The position numbers and the translations under genes are program-made. Below are positions 19,166-27,997 of a stretch of 64,000 nucleotides of DNA, piece by piece (within the stretch, counting starts at the first letter, position 1; every line of letters starts with the position of its first letter). The stretch spans positions 248,001-312,000 of the forward strand of contig NZ_AUFX01000005.1 of the NCBI RefSeq assembly GCF_000426725.1, read 5' to 3'. The stretch comes from Sporocytophaga myxococcoides DSM 11118 (GTDB lineage Bacteria > Bacteroidota > Bacteroidia > Cytophagales > Cytophagaceae). A model generated the notes under the pieces. The model saw only the letters and a program-made list of their open reading frames with translations, was not told the DNA's origin and searched no databases.

Positions 19166-20065
19166 ATGAAGAAGTTAATTTTAATAGTTTTTATTCTTTT
19201 AGCAAAAAACGTTTTTGCGCAAACAGACTTTTCCAATCAGGATACCATACCTTCTCCCTGGAAAAAATCATTAGAAGGAGGGGCAAATATTAATCAGTCC
19301 TCCTTTAGCTCCAACTGGAAAGGAGGAGGAGTGAATTCAATTGCAATGGGCTTGCTGTTGGATGGTCGACTATTGTATGAATCAAACAGAATATCGTTTG
19401 ATAATATACTTCAGTTGCAATATGGTATGGTTAAAAATGGTAATACTATATACAGGAAAACTACAGATAAAATATTCTTAGATTCAAAGCTGGGATACAG
19501 ACTTACAGACAAGTGGAATGCTTATATCTCCATAAGCTTTCTTTCTCAGTTTGCACAGGGCTTTAAAGTTACCAAAGATAGTCTTGATAGAGAATCTCAG
19601 CAATTGATTTCAAGATTTATGGCTCCTGGATACCTCACTTCCTCAATGGGTCTGGAGTATAAGCCAGTCGATTATTTTTGGCTGAGGTTTGGTGTAGGTA
19701 GCTTTCGTAATACTTTTGTTACTGATACTACCATATACAAAAATGTACCTCAGAACTATGGTGTACCTATCGGTAAGAAAGTCAGAAATGAACTTGCATT
19801 TGCACTTACTGCTAATTTTGATAAAGATATCGCCAAAAACCTTCATCTCTATACCAGGTATGCGATGTTTGCTAACTATGAAAATCTGAAAGCCATTGAC
19901 TCGCGTCTGGATCTTACCTTATCTGCAAAAGTGAACAGATATATCAACGTGAATCTAACTGCTACTGCCTTGTACGATCAGGATCAGGATTATGAGATTC
20001 AATTTACTCAGATGCTTTCTCTCGGTCTTTTATACAGATTCTCTCAGTTTGATCCAAAGAAATAA
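19166..20065 (+). CDS. DUF3078 family exported protein
   Basis: Bacteroidota-specific DUF3078 protein of about 299 residues. It has a clean signal peptide (KKLILIVFILLAKNVFAQ). The family pattern follows: WKKSLEGGANINQSSFSSNW, then alternating beta strands consistent with an outer membrane beta barrel and a final aromatic strand …LGLLYRFSQF. The function of the family is not known. ATG 19166 is chosen over an upstream TTG because it starts exactly at the signal peptide and the TTG lies inside a promoter box. A strong hairpin follows the gene. Confidence 0.85.
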   Translation: MKKLILIVFILLAKNVFAQTDFSNQDTIPSPWKKSLEGGANINQSSFSSNWKGGGVNSIAMGLLLDGRLLYESNRISFDNILQLQYGMVKNGNTIYRKTTDKIFLDSKLGYRLTDKWNAYISISFLSQFAQGFKVTKDSLDRESQQLISRFMAPGYLTSSMGLEYKPVDYFWLRFGVGSFRNTFVTDTTIYKNVPQNYGVPIGKKVRNELAFALTANFDKDIAKNLHLYTRYAMFANYENLKAIDSRLDLTLSAKVNRYINVNLTATALYDQDQDYEIQFTQMLSLGLLYRFSQFDPKK

Positions 20066-20114
20066 TTGGAGATTGATTTATTTCCTGAAGAATAAAAAAT
20101 CAAATTATCAAAAG

Positions 20115-20158
20115 CAGGCTTGTTTTGTTTTATCAGGAGTAACAACAAAACAAGCCTG
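20115..20158 (+). terminator. Strong stem-loop terminator after DUF3078 gene
   Basis: Perfect 15-bp inverted repeat CAGGCTTGTTTTGTT (20115-20129) and AACAAAACAAGCCTG (20144-20158) with a 14-base loop, followed by a T-rich stretch. It ends 23 bases before the next start codon, so it could also influence entry into the CobW gene. Confidence 0.7.
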
Positions 20159-20181
20159 TTTAGTTTAAAATTAGAAACCAC

Positions 20182-21258
20182 ATGGTAATGCCTAAAATTC
20201 CTGTCACAATCATTACAGGCTTTCTGGGAGCTGGAAAGACAACATTGCTCAATTATCTTATCTCTCATCACAAAGAAAAGAGATTTGCGGTAATTGAAAA
20301 TGAATTCGGAGAAGTGGGAATAGATGGAGCTTTGGTAATGGATGCCAAGGAGGGAATCTTTGAGCTCTCAAACGGCTGTCTTTGCTGCACTCTTAATGAT
20401 GATCTGATAGATGTGCTTCAAAAAATACTTAACAGAGACAGGAAGATAGAACACCTGCTAGTGGAGACCACAGGAATAGCGGATCCTGGACCAATTGCCA
20501 TGAGCTTTCTTTCGGATCCATATGTCAAAGAAGCATTTTATATTGATGGTATAATTACTTTGACTGATGCTCAGTTTATAGAACAACAATTGGAGGATCA
20601 GGAGATCGCCTGCAATCAGGTAACAATGGCAGATGTTATTATTATCAATAAAATTGATAGGGTAGATTCCTATCAGACAGATACTGTAAAAAATATTCTC
20701 AGACGCATGAATCCTGGAAGCCTGATTGTATTCCATGGAAAAGATTCAATCTATGACATAAACCTTTTGGAATTAAATGCATTCTCAGAACAGAGTTTTC
20801 ACAGCACCTTCTCTGCTTTAAAAAAACATAGCTATTCCTATCAAAAGAATGGTTCAGATCAGGCAAGCCTTTTGGCTCCCACAAAGCAAGTGAGACATGC
20901 AGGTATTCATTCTCATACTTTTGTGTTTAAGGCTCCTTTGGATGTGCTTAAATTTAATATTTTCATCAGAGCCTTGTTAACCGAGCAATTAAATGTCTTT
21001 CGAATAAAAGGAATTTTGAATCTTAATTCAGTTGATGAAAAAATTCTATTTCAAGCAGTGAACAGCCAATATGCTACTGATTCAATGGGCCCCTGGGCCT
21101 CAGAGAATGAAAAAGAAACCAAAATAGTTTTTATTGGAAAAAACCTGAGTAAAATTTTATTACAAGAGGCTTTGGACTTATGCAGTGCTTCAGCTGAATT
21201 TGAACCGGAAATTTTTTATAATCAATTAAATAGAATTATTTTAGGAATGAAAAAATGA
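20182..21258 (+). CDS. CobW/COG0523-family GTP-binding metallochaperone
   Basis: 358-residue G3E GTPase. Walker A is GFLGAGKTTLLN, the metal-binding CxCC motif is GCLCCTLNDDL, and the base-recognition motif is NKIDR. The C-terminal CobW domain begins at HSHTFVFKAPLDVLKF. These proteins insert Zn2+ (or another metal) into clients; the conserved thiols bind the metal. No B12, nitrile hydratase or Zn-uptake gene adjoins, so the metal and client are unknown. ATG 20182 has an alternative two codons on (20188). No ribosome site is visible. The downstream 290 bases are very AT-rich and hold only the promoter listed next. Confidence 0.87.
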   Translation: MVMPKIPVTIITGFLGAGKTTLLNYLISHHKEKRFAVIENEFGEVGIDGALVMDAKEGIFELSNGCLCCTLNDDLIDVLQKILNRDRKIEHLLVETTGIADPGPIAMSFLSDPYVKEAFYIDGIITLTDAQFIEQQLEDQEIACNQVTMADVIIINKIDRVDSYQTDTVKNILRRMNPGSLIVFHGKDSIYDINLLELNAFSEQSFHSTFSALKKHSYSYQKNGSDQASLLAPTKQVRHAGIHSHTFVFKAPLDVLKFNIFIRALLTEQLNVFRIKGILNLNSVDEKILFQAVNSQYATDSMGPWASENEKETKIVFIGKNLSKILLQEALDLCSASAEFEPEIFYNQLNRIILGMKK

Positions 21259-21452
21259 TTAATTTTGTATTTTATTGGTAATTTTTAGTATTATTTTTAT
21301 TATTTTAATTTCTTGAAACAATTTCCATGATAAGTTATATTTTTTATGTTTACCTTTTCATCTAATTGTTTATTAAAGAATATCTTTTTAGTGATTATTG
21401 TCTAATATCAAAAAAGTTAAAATCTACATTTAACTTATTTTGAATTGTTAAT

Positions 21453-21485
21453 TTTAGGTATTAGACTATAAAATTGTTATATTTG
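21453..21485 (+). promoter_or_regulatory. Candidate promoter of the small 69-aa gene
   Basis: TATATTTG (21478-21485) is a perfect TAnnTTTG -7 box. TTTA at 21453-21456, 21 bases upstream, could serve as a weak -33 box. It implies a leader of about 60 bases. Confidence 0.4.
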
Positions 21486-21549
21486 TCTAAGACACTTGTT
21501 TTTAAATTTCGTTTTTTAAAATCCTTAAGACCATAGAGACTGATTCCTT

Positions 21550-21759
21550 ATGATGACTTTTGAGACCTTGAAAAAATACCATCTATCAAAAATCAAAGTG
21601 GTATTAAAATCCGGAGAGGAATATATAGGGATAATCACTTCTCATGATTTTACGGATAAAGAAAGGATAGTAATAGACCGAATATCTCTACTAGGTGATC
21701 TTAATATCTCTAAAATTAAATGTGAAGATATTCAGTCTATTTCCTTTGCTAAGGAATAA
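21550..21759 (+). CDS. Small protein with Sm/LSM-like strand pattern (unknown)
   Basis: 69 residues, no recognised family. After a short helix (FETLKKYHLSKI) the sequence KVVLKSGEEYIGIITSHDFT followed by RIVIDRISLLGDL resembles the strand order of small Sm-like or SH3-type barrels: a strand, a turn with KSGEE, then a G-x-I strand. It has its own predicted promoter (21478-21485). Two successive ATGs exist (21550, 21553). It ends 9 bases before the convergent beta-barrel gene. An RNA-binding role is only a guess from the strand pattern. Confidence 0.6.
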   Translation: MMTFETLKKYHLSKIKVVLKSGEEYIGIITSHDFTDKERIVIDRISLLGDLNISKIKCEDIQSISFAKE

Positions 21760-21768
21760 AAGAAGATT

Positions 21769-22404
21769 TTAGAAGGTATATCTGATTCCTGTGCTTATAT
21801 CGCCTTTTATAAACAATGGACTATTGAATACCTCTGTGTAAATAGTGTTTTCAGCAAACAACATGATTGGGAAATTTTTAAAAGTGTATTCTATTCCCAG
21901 CACTGCATCTGCTCCCATGGAAAATGTACTTATATATTCCTTATCATAAATTATAGTATTGTTTTCTGTATAATGGTAATTACAGTAGTAATTGGAAAAT
22001 CTTGACTGAATTCCGGCTCCGTAGTACCATCTTAATCTGGGTAAAAAGGAGATATTATGGTGCACAAGATAATGTAATTGTAGAATCCACGGTCTTTCTG
22101 TATGATCATATCCGTCGAAAATGTAACCTTTATTTCTAAGCCGTCTCTTATTGCTTCGGTAGTAATAGTCATAGTTTCTATAAGAACCATTCCGGCCAGC
22201 TATAAACTCTAGAGCTTTGTTTCCAAAATACTTTTTAAGGGTAATCCCTCCTGGATTATGAAATTTAAAGCCAGCAGTCCAGTTCAAAGCCCTGGCAGAA
22301 GTTGATTGGCTGCTATCTGTCTGTGCAGTTGCATTATAAGAAAGAATTAAGAATGTAATAATGAAGAAATTCCTGGAGAATACACTTCTTGAAAATGTTG
22401 TCAT
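21769..22404 (-). CDS. Exported beta-barrel-like hypothetical protein
   Basis: 211 residues. The N-terminal signal peptide (RNFFIITFLILSYNATAQ) ends in the typical Bacteroidota A-x-A-Q. Eight or so amphipathic, tyrosine-rich strands follow, and the last strand GDISTGIRYTF ends in an aromatic residue, as required for outer membrane insertion by BamA. No family is recognised; small OmpW/porin-like barrels look similar. The middle contains a very Tyr/Arg-rich turn (NYDYYYRSNKRRLRNKGYIF). It lies downstream of the minus-strand histidine kinase with a 93-base gap and may be its target or simply a neighbour. Confidence 0.68.
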   Translation of the reverse strand: MTTFSRSVFSRNFFIITFLILSYNATAQTDSSQSTSARALNWTAGFKFHNPGGITLKKYFGNKALEFIAGRNGSYRNYDYYYRSNKRRLRNKGYIFDGYDHTERPWILQLHYLVHHNISFLPRLRWYYGAGIQSRFSNYYCNYHYTENNTIIYDKEYISTFSMGADAVLGIEYTFKNFPIMLFAENTIYTEVFNSPLFIKGDISTGIRYTF

Positions 22405-22497
22405 ATTGCTAATAGATTTTTGATTCTATTGCTTTGACAATCCTGTTTCAACATACCCCTATGCAGGAAAAAAATATTTAATGAAAGACAAAGTTGA

Positions 22498-23850
22498 TTA
22501 ACCTTTACAAGTAGGAAGCTCAACTGAAAATGTAGTCATAATGCCGGGAGTGCTGTAGACAAAGATATTTCCATCATTTGCATGAATAAGCTGTTTGCAC
22601 AGAAGTAATCCGATTCCAGATCCTTTTTCAGAATTTGTGCCTAATCTGGTTTTGGCAATATTGGGCTCAAAAAGCTGGTTAAGCATTGCATCAGGGATAC
22701 CTATGCCATGGTCTTCTATATTTACCTGAATTTTGCTATTCTTATCGGAGGCATAGGCGATGACCTCTTGTCCGTTATGACTGAATTTGATAGCATTGAG
22801 AATAAGGTTTCTGAAGGTTATTTCCATCATGTCATAATCACACCAGACCAGAGTATTAGCGTCTATTGAATTTGTAAGCTTTACATTTTTGTTTTTTGCA
22901 AGGTAGCCAGTATACTGAAATACATTATCAATAAGCTCCTTCAGGCAAATATTTTTAGGATCAGGAGAATGATTGGTAAGATGTGTACTGGACCAGTTAA
23001 CAAGATTATCCAGTAGCTGTTTGGTATGGATAGAGGACTCTTTAAATTTTAGCGCAACAGCCTTTATTTCTTCTTTTTGTATTTTTTCTTCAAGAATCAG
23101 TTCTGTAATAGCCTGAATATTGTTAATGGGGCTCTTTAGGTCATGAGAAAGGATGGATAAAAGTCTATCCTTTACAGAGTTTAGTCTTTCCAGTTCACTT
23201 TTTGTATTTTCCAATTCACGGTTTTGAGCCGATAAGAGGCATTGTTGTTCTTTTAGTTGATTGCTTTTTTCAAACAACAGTGTTTCTCCTAATTCTGACA
23301 AAGAAAGAAACAGATTTGCAAGAAATATCATGCAGAATATGGCTGTCAGGTTAAAAGCTGTATTAATCCACTGATTTACTCCTAAAGATATATTGGGGGC
23401 AGGTAAAGAAATGTTGTATTTGTCAAGGCTATATATAATTGCAATATTAAGCAGGGTAAATAGAATGGATATGTTAAAAAGAGGTCTCTCGTTTTTTCCA
23501 AAAATGATAAAAGGTATAATAGCAATTGGAATATAAAATACCTTGAGATCCATTTCACTTCCCAGGCTCGCTGACATAGATAATACCTGAAGCAATAGAG
23601 AAAAGTACAATACAACCTTTGCAACCCTTGAAAAGCCTGCCATACAGATCCTCCAAGTAGAAAAATGAACTACAGCAAAGAATGCAAAAATAAAATTTAA
23701 AGGAAAAATATTATAAATAAAGAATCCTGCACCAAACACTACACATAAAAAAATACAAAGAACTGTTGTGTATGCGGTTATTTTAATCCTTTTTGTTTCT
23801 AGTTGATTTTGATTTGGGGCGATGTCTTCTGATAAGAAAGATAAGATCAT
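22498..23850 (-). CDS. Membrane sensor histidine kinase
   Basis: 450 residues. Residues about 20-195 are six hydrophobic helices without a large extracellular loop, so the sensor senses within or near the membrane. A coiled coil (about 195-225, ENTKSELERLNSVKDRLLSI) leads into HisKA with phospho-acceptor His236 in LSHDLKSPINNIQAI. The HATPase_c domain has NLILNAIKFSHNG, VNIEDHGIGIP and GSGIGLLLCKQL. No response regulator is adjacent. The arrangement is common in Cytophagales orphan kinases. The gene is transcribed away from the long non-coding region at 23851-24529. Confidence 0.88.
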   Translation of the reverse strand: MILSFLSEDIAPNQNQLETKRIKITAYTTVLCIFLCVVFGAGFFIYNIFPLNFIFAFFAVVHFSTWRICMAGFSRVAKVVLYFSLLLQVLSMSASLGSEMDLKVFYIPIAIIPFIIFGKNERPLFNISILFTLLNIAIIYSLDKYNISLPAPNISLGVNQWINTAFNLTAIFCMIFLANLFLSLSELGETLLFEKSNQLKEQQCLLSAQNRELENTKSELERLNSVKDRLLSILSHDLKSPINNIQAITELILEEKIQKEEIKAVALKFKESSIHTKQLLDNLVNWSSTHLTNHSPDPKNICLKELIDNVFQYTGYLAKNKNVKLTNSIDANTLVWCDYDMMEITFRNLILNAIKFSHNGQEVIAYASDKNSKIQVNIEDHGIGIPDAMLNQLFEPNIAKTRLGTNSEKGSGIGLLLCKQLIHANDGNIFVYSTPGIMTTFSVELPTCKG

Positions 23851-24529
23851 TCATTCTTTATTTACATGTATGCAATAAACTGACTGTAATATTGAATTTT
23901 AACCTACAATATACCTATTTCTGATTTTAATTCTAATAATAGAACATTTTTGTGAGTTAAATTCTATTACGGTAAAATACAAATACTTTTGGGGCAAGTT
24001 TCTTATACCTCTGTGAATAAATTATTTCTCAAGATGCTAATATTTAATCGCTACATTCTATAACTGTCCGATCTTATGGACAAATAGATGTTTGCTCATA
24101 AGAGATATAAAGGAGATTCAAGTCTATATTTGTCCAAACAACAGATTTTATAAGTCAAGTAAGTGCTGGCTCACAGAAGTCTTGCTGAATTGATAAAAGA
24201 TAGAAATGGAAATAGGAATATTGGGAAAGTGAAGTTTTAAATTTCCCGTTTGGTGGAGCTTTTGAGAAAGTTTTTTATTAATAATAATTCTGTGAAAGCA
24301 TTATCAAAATGCAAATGAATAATGACTTTTAAAGTTAAAACCTCCTTTAAAGTGGTAGAATAGGCAAAGTGAATTAAAATAACTCGTCGAAATGGATGAA
24401 CTTAAATTGGAGAATCGCATGATAATTTTTATCTTTAATAGCTATTTTTCTGTGTTTTAAGAGAAAAGATTTGCTCAATCATTATTCCAGAAAAATCTAA
24501 TTTCAATCCTATTTTAATTTGTATCAAAT
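23851..24529. other. 679-base non-coding region between divergent genes
   Basis: No open frame with coding character. It separates the minus-strand kinase from the T9SS surface-protein operon and must hold both promoters. Notable structure: TGGACAAATA (24077-24086) and its exact inverse TATTTGTCCA (24127-24136), with the smaller pairs GTCC/GGAC (24066/24078) and TCTTATG/CATAAGA (24072/24097) nested alongside. TTTG at 24470-24473 lies 24 bases before TAATTTC (24498), a poor promoter match. No tandem repeat is seen. Confidence 0.5.
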
Positions 24530-27049
24530 ATGCGTAATAGCAGTTTTTTAACCCTCTTTTATTTCCTGATTGTATTCTATTCCATTGCTCAACCTGCCAT
24601 TATTGATACTTCATTCAATAAAGCAGGTTCTCCTCGAGGAATTTTCCAAACAAGATTTTATGGCAAGGAGGAAGAAGCCAAAATGATCATATCACAGCCA
24701 GACGAAAAAATCGTAATGGTGGGATCTTCTCTGAATGGTTCTAAAGGTCATGATTTTACTTGTGTAAGAATAAATTCTGATGGAACACTAGATGAAAGTT
24801 TTGCATCAAAAGGAAGAGGAATATATACAGTATCTGATTCGACTGATGAGTATGCTGAAACAGTTGCAATTGATAAGGCCGGAAGGATTTTGATAGGAGG
24901 CTATATTTATGCTTCTGGAACTACTAAGCCTGTAATAATCAGATTGACTGCAGACGGCAATATCGACAAAACCTTTGCGAAAGAGGGTAAATATTTTCCC
25001 GACCTGACTACAAAGAAGATGACAAGTATACATGCTCTGAAAAGACAGGGGGAGAAAATACTAGCAGTAGGATCGTATATAGATTCAATAAGTATGTTTA
25101 TAAACGGACCTACTACTGTCGTTTTTAGGCTGAATGATGATGGGACACAGGACAAAACTTTTGGGAGCAAAGGCATAACAATATTAGAAAGTGTAGCCTG
25201 CTACCAGATTGCCTTGAATGAAACGAGCATAGCCTTAGGAGGGTCATATCCTATGCCGCTTAAAACATCATCAGTGACCAATCCTGCTATAGCAATGCTT
25301 AAATCTGACGGAACAATTAATACGACATTTGGTGATAAAGGCTTTTACAAAGGGACAGTGGTAGCACTGGAAATAATCGCTGATTTGGCTTTTCAGAAAG
25401 ATGGTAAGCTGGTAACAGTGGGGCAGGTACGAGATCAAAGTGTCATCATGCGTTTAAAATCTGATGGAAGAATAGACTCCACTTTTGCAGGTGACGGAAG
25501 AGTTATAAATATTCTTGCATACAGGGAAGTGGGAAAGTCAATTTTTGTCTTACCGAATGGCAATATTTTAGCCACGATAGAAGCAACATATTCTGATGGA
25601 AATTTTACTAGTCAAAGGTTAAGACTTGTCAAACTGAATGAAAAAGGAGAGTTTGGATCTTTGGGCTATGAACAAATTTCAGATTTTTCAACTTCACTTA
25701 ATAACTCAATTCTAACTTCCGATTATAATCTCATATGCGCCAGAGCAACAGGATATGATTTTAGTGTAGTTAAAGTCAAAACGAAAATTATACCAAGTAT
25801 AAGATTTACCGACATCCCCAAATTAAACATAGCAAGTGGAAATACCCCGCTTTTTGCAAATGCTTCTTTTAACTTACCGGTAATATTTATATCGAGTAAT
25901 GTAAATGTAGCAGAAACCAAAGACACTCTGCTTATCGTTACCGGTGCAGGTCCTACAACTATAACAGCTTATGTTGAAGCATCTATAGATTATGAAGGCA
26001 CTAAAGCTAACCAGACCATTATAATATCTCCAGCTGCGGAGTTTCTAATTGGTAAAAATTATACTAGTACAAAAAAAGTACAGACCTATGCTGTGGTTCC
26101 TTACAACGATGAATATAGTTATGAATGGTCATACTTGGGAGAAAATGCATACCTGTTAAACACAAATCAGGAAAGTGATTCGGTCAATAAGGTAAATATA
26201 TATTTTACAGAAGATGCTGTGGAAGGAACGATTAACTGTAGAGTTTATGACAAACAAGGTTTATTGAAAGCTACATTAAGAAAAGAGATTAAAGTGGTGG
26301 AAGATGCAACAGATGGAAATATACGTGAAAATAGCTGTCCTAAAAGTTTTGCACTATGCTATGCAACACATATAAATTCATTCAGGATTAATTCTCTGAA
26401 AAGTGATTCTTCTGGTTGCCAGGGAACAGGATATACAGATTTTACAGAATCAGGTAGAACAACAGATCTGTTTCTCGGCAATGTTTACACTGCAGATTTT
26501 GAAATTGGTTCTATCGGAAAATCCAGTAAATATGTAGGTATATGGATAGATTACAATAATGATGGAGATTTTGATGAAGCTGATGAATTTGTAAATGCAT
26601 CTTTTGGAGAAGATTCTCTTTTTTCTATGAAACCTATAATCATAAAAAACTCTAAAGAATATGCAGGTAGCAGGAGGTTGAGAATCAGATGCAGAACAAA
26701 TGGTCGCTTTACATCTTCGGATGCATGTATTCTTTCAGGTGAGGCTGGAGAAACAGAGGATTATATGGTTACGCTAAAAGTCCAGGATGCTTTGGAAGCG
26801 CCGGAAATCATCACTCCTAATGACGATGGAAAAAATGATTACTTTGTTATTAGAGGAGTAAATGACAAAGCAGACAATAGGCTTGATGTCTTTGATAAAT
26901 GGGGTGATATCAAATACAGCAGTGTAAATTATCTCAATGATTGGAATGGTAAATCCAATAACGGTGACAAGGTTACAGAAGGAACCTATTATTATGTATT
27001 TAAAAATGGGGTAAACGTTCTAAAGGGATTTGTAGAAGTAAAGTATTAA
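24530..27049 (+). CDS. T9SS surface protein: delta-60 repeats, GEVED domain, gliding-motility-type (type B) C-terminal domain
   Basis: 839 residues. A signal peptide (SFLTLFYFLIVFYSIAQ) is followed by about six delta-60 repeats at roughly residues 25-430, each with the R-x-N/K-x-DG-x-x-D-x-(S/T)F core (FRLNDDGTQDKTFGSKGI, MRLKSDGRIDSTFAGDGR). This is a WD/NHL-like propeller. An Ig-like part follows, then a GEVED domain at about 600-750 (GIWIDYNNDGDFDEADEF … GEAGETEDYMV). The end is a type B T9SS domain (EIITPNDDGKNDYFVIRG … VFDKWGDIKY … GTYYYVFKNG). It is secreted by the type IX system, probably onto the cell surface. The PorP/SprF gene begins 2 bases later, the known arrangement for type B cargo. 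Confidence 0.9.
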   Translation: MRNSSFLTLFYFLIVFYSIAQPAIIDTSFNKAGSPRGIFQTRFYGKEEEAKMIISQPDEKIVMVGSSLNGSKGHDFTCVRINSDGTLDESFASKGRGIYTVSDSTDEYAETVAIDKAGRILIGGYIYASGTTKPVIIRLTADGNIDKTFAKEGKYFPDLTTKKMTSIHALKRQGEKILAVGSYIDSISMFINGPTTVVFRLNDDGTQDKTFGSKGITILESVACYQIALNETSIALGGSYPMPLKTSSVTNPAIAMLKSDGTINTTFGDKGFYKGTVVALEIIADLAFQKDGKLVTVGQVRDQSVIMRLKSDGRIDSTFAGDGRVINILAYREVGKSIFVLPNGNILATIEATYSDGNFTSQRLRLVKLNEKGEFGSLGYEQISDFSTSLNNSILTSDYNLICARATGYDFSVVKVKTKIIPSIRFTDIPKLNIASGNTPLFANASFNLPVIFISSNVNVAETKDTLLIVTGAGPTTITAYVEASIDYEGTKANQTIIISPAAEFLIGKNYTSTKKVQTYAVVPYNDEYSYEWSYLGENAYLLNTNQESDSVNKVNIYFTEDAVEGTINCRVYDKQGLLKATLRKEIKVVEDATDGNIRENSCPKSFALCYATHINSFRINSLKSDSSGCQGTGYTDFTESGRTTDLFLGNVYTADFEIGSIGKSSKYVGIWIDYNNDGDFDEADEFVNASFGEDSLFSMKPIIIKNSKEYAGSRRLRIRCRTNGRFTSSDACILSGEAGETEDYMVTLKVQDALEAPEIITPNDDGKNDYFVIRGVNDKADNRLDVFDKWGDIKYSSVNYLNDWNGKSNNGDKVTEGTYYYVFKNGVNVLKGFVEVKY

Positions 27050-27051
27050 AA

Positions 27052-27993
27052 ATGAATTTAAATATTTCAAGTAATATACAGCACATGTTTCGTTATCTTT
27101 TACTCTCAGTAATTTTTGCAAGTCTGACTATTGGAGCCCAGGCACAGCAAATGCCTCTGGTTTCCAATTTTATGTTTAATCAATTGATCTATAATCCTGC
27201 TGCGGCAGGTATGCAGGAGACACAGTTCAATGCCAACCTTGTGTCCAGATTTCAATGGACTGGCATGAATGGAGCTCCGGTTACCAACATGTTCTGGGCA
27301 GACTATAGATTCCCCGCAAAGAAAATGGCGCTGGGTCTTAATATCAATTATGACAAGTTCGGAGCCAATAGAAATACTGACTTCCTGCTCAACTATGCAT
27401 ACTATGTACCCCTCACAAGTAAGTGGAAGCTTTCTATGGGACTGCGAATGGGCTTTACATCAGCTAAATTCAGTACAGCCTATCTGGACAGAGTATGGGA
27501 TCAGGGCGATCCTGTTGTGGAAGCATCAAATGTAAGTGCAATGATGCCCAAAGCAGGAGCCGGATTACAACTTTCTACCAAAAATTTTTATGCAGGTTTT
27601 TCTGCTCCGGACCTCATCATGGGCGACAAGCAGAATCTTTATGGAAATGAAGGCAAGCCTTTCTTCAGTAAGAAAAGAAACTATATGCTGATGGCTGGCT
27701 ACAGAGTTAAACTTAGCGACTCCTACAAGCTTTATCCAAACATCAGGTTTTCATATTTTCCTGACTCAAAAGTGCGGGCAGATCTAAATTTGATTTTCGA
27801 AATTACTGACTATTTCTGGGCGGGAGCTACCTATTCTTCCTATAAAAGTCATGCTTTGATGGCAGGTACTCACATTAGTTCAAGGGTAAGATTTGCATAT
27901 GCATATGAATTTAAAAGGGATTTGGGCGTGAATTTAAATACTCACGAAATAAATCTTATGCTGAATCTGGATGGTCTGTTTAGAAAAAAATAA
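27052..27993 (+). CDS. PorP/SprF family T9SS outer membrane protein
   Basis: 313 residues. The signal segment RYLLLSVIFASLTIGAQAQ precedes the family signature PLVSNFMFNQLIYNPAAAG, and amphipathic strands continue to a final LNTHEINLMLNLDGLF. SprF-like proteins are needed for secretion or surface attachment of the type B cargo encoded beside them, as shown for SprB/SprF in Flavobacterium. The start at 27052 is only 2 bases after the cargo stop; Met12 at 27085 would place the signal peptide right at the N-terminus and is a real alternative. The CHAT gene follows after 4 bases. Confidence 0.9.
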   Translation: MNLNISSNIQHMFRYLLLSVIFASLTIGAQAQQMPLVSNFMFNQLIYNPAAAGMQETQFNANLVSRFQWTGMNGAPVTNMFWADYRFPAKKMALGLNINYDKFGANRNTDFLLNYAYYVPLTSKWKLSMGLRMGFTSAKFSTAYLDRVWDQGDPVVEASNVSAMMPKAGAGLQLSTKNFYAGFSAPDLIMGDKQNLYGNEGKPFFSKKRNYMLMAGYRVKLSDSYKLYPNIRFSYFPDSKVRADLNLIFEITDYFWAGATYSSYKSHALMAGTHISSRVRFAYAYEFKRDLGVNLNTHEINLMLNLDGLFRKK

Positions 27994-27997
27994 AGTT

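Noticed and set aside
27971-27997. Earlier start for the CHAT protein
   Set aside because: It would overlap the SprF gene by 23 bases and put nine polar residues before the hydrophobic leader; ATG 27998 fits better.
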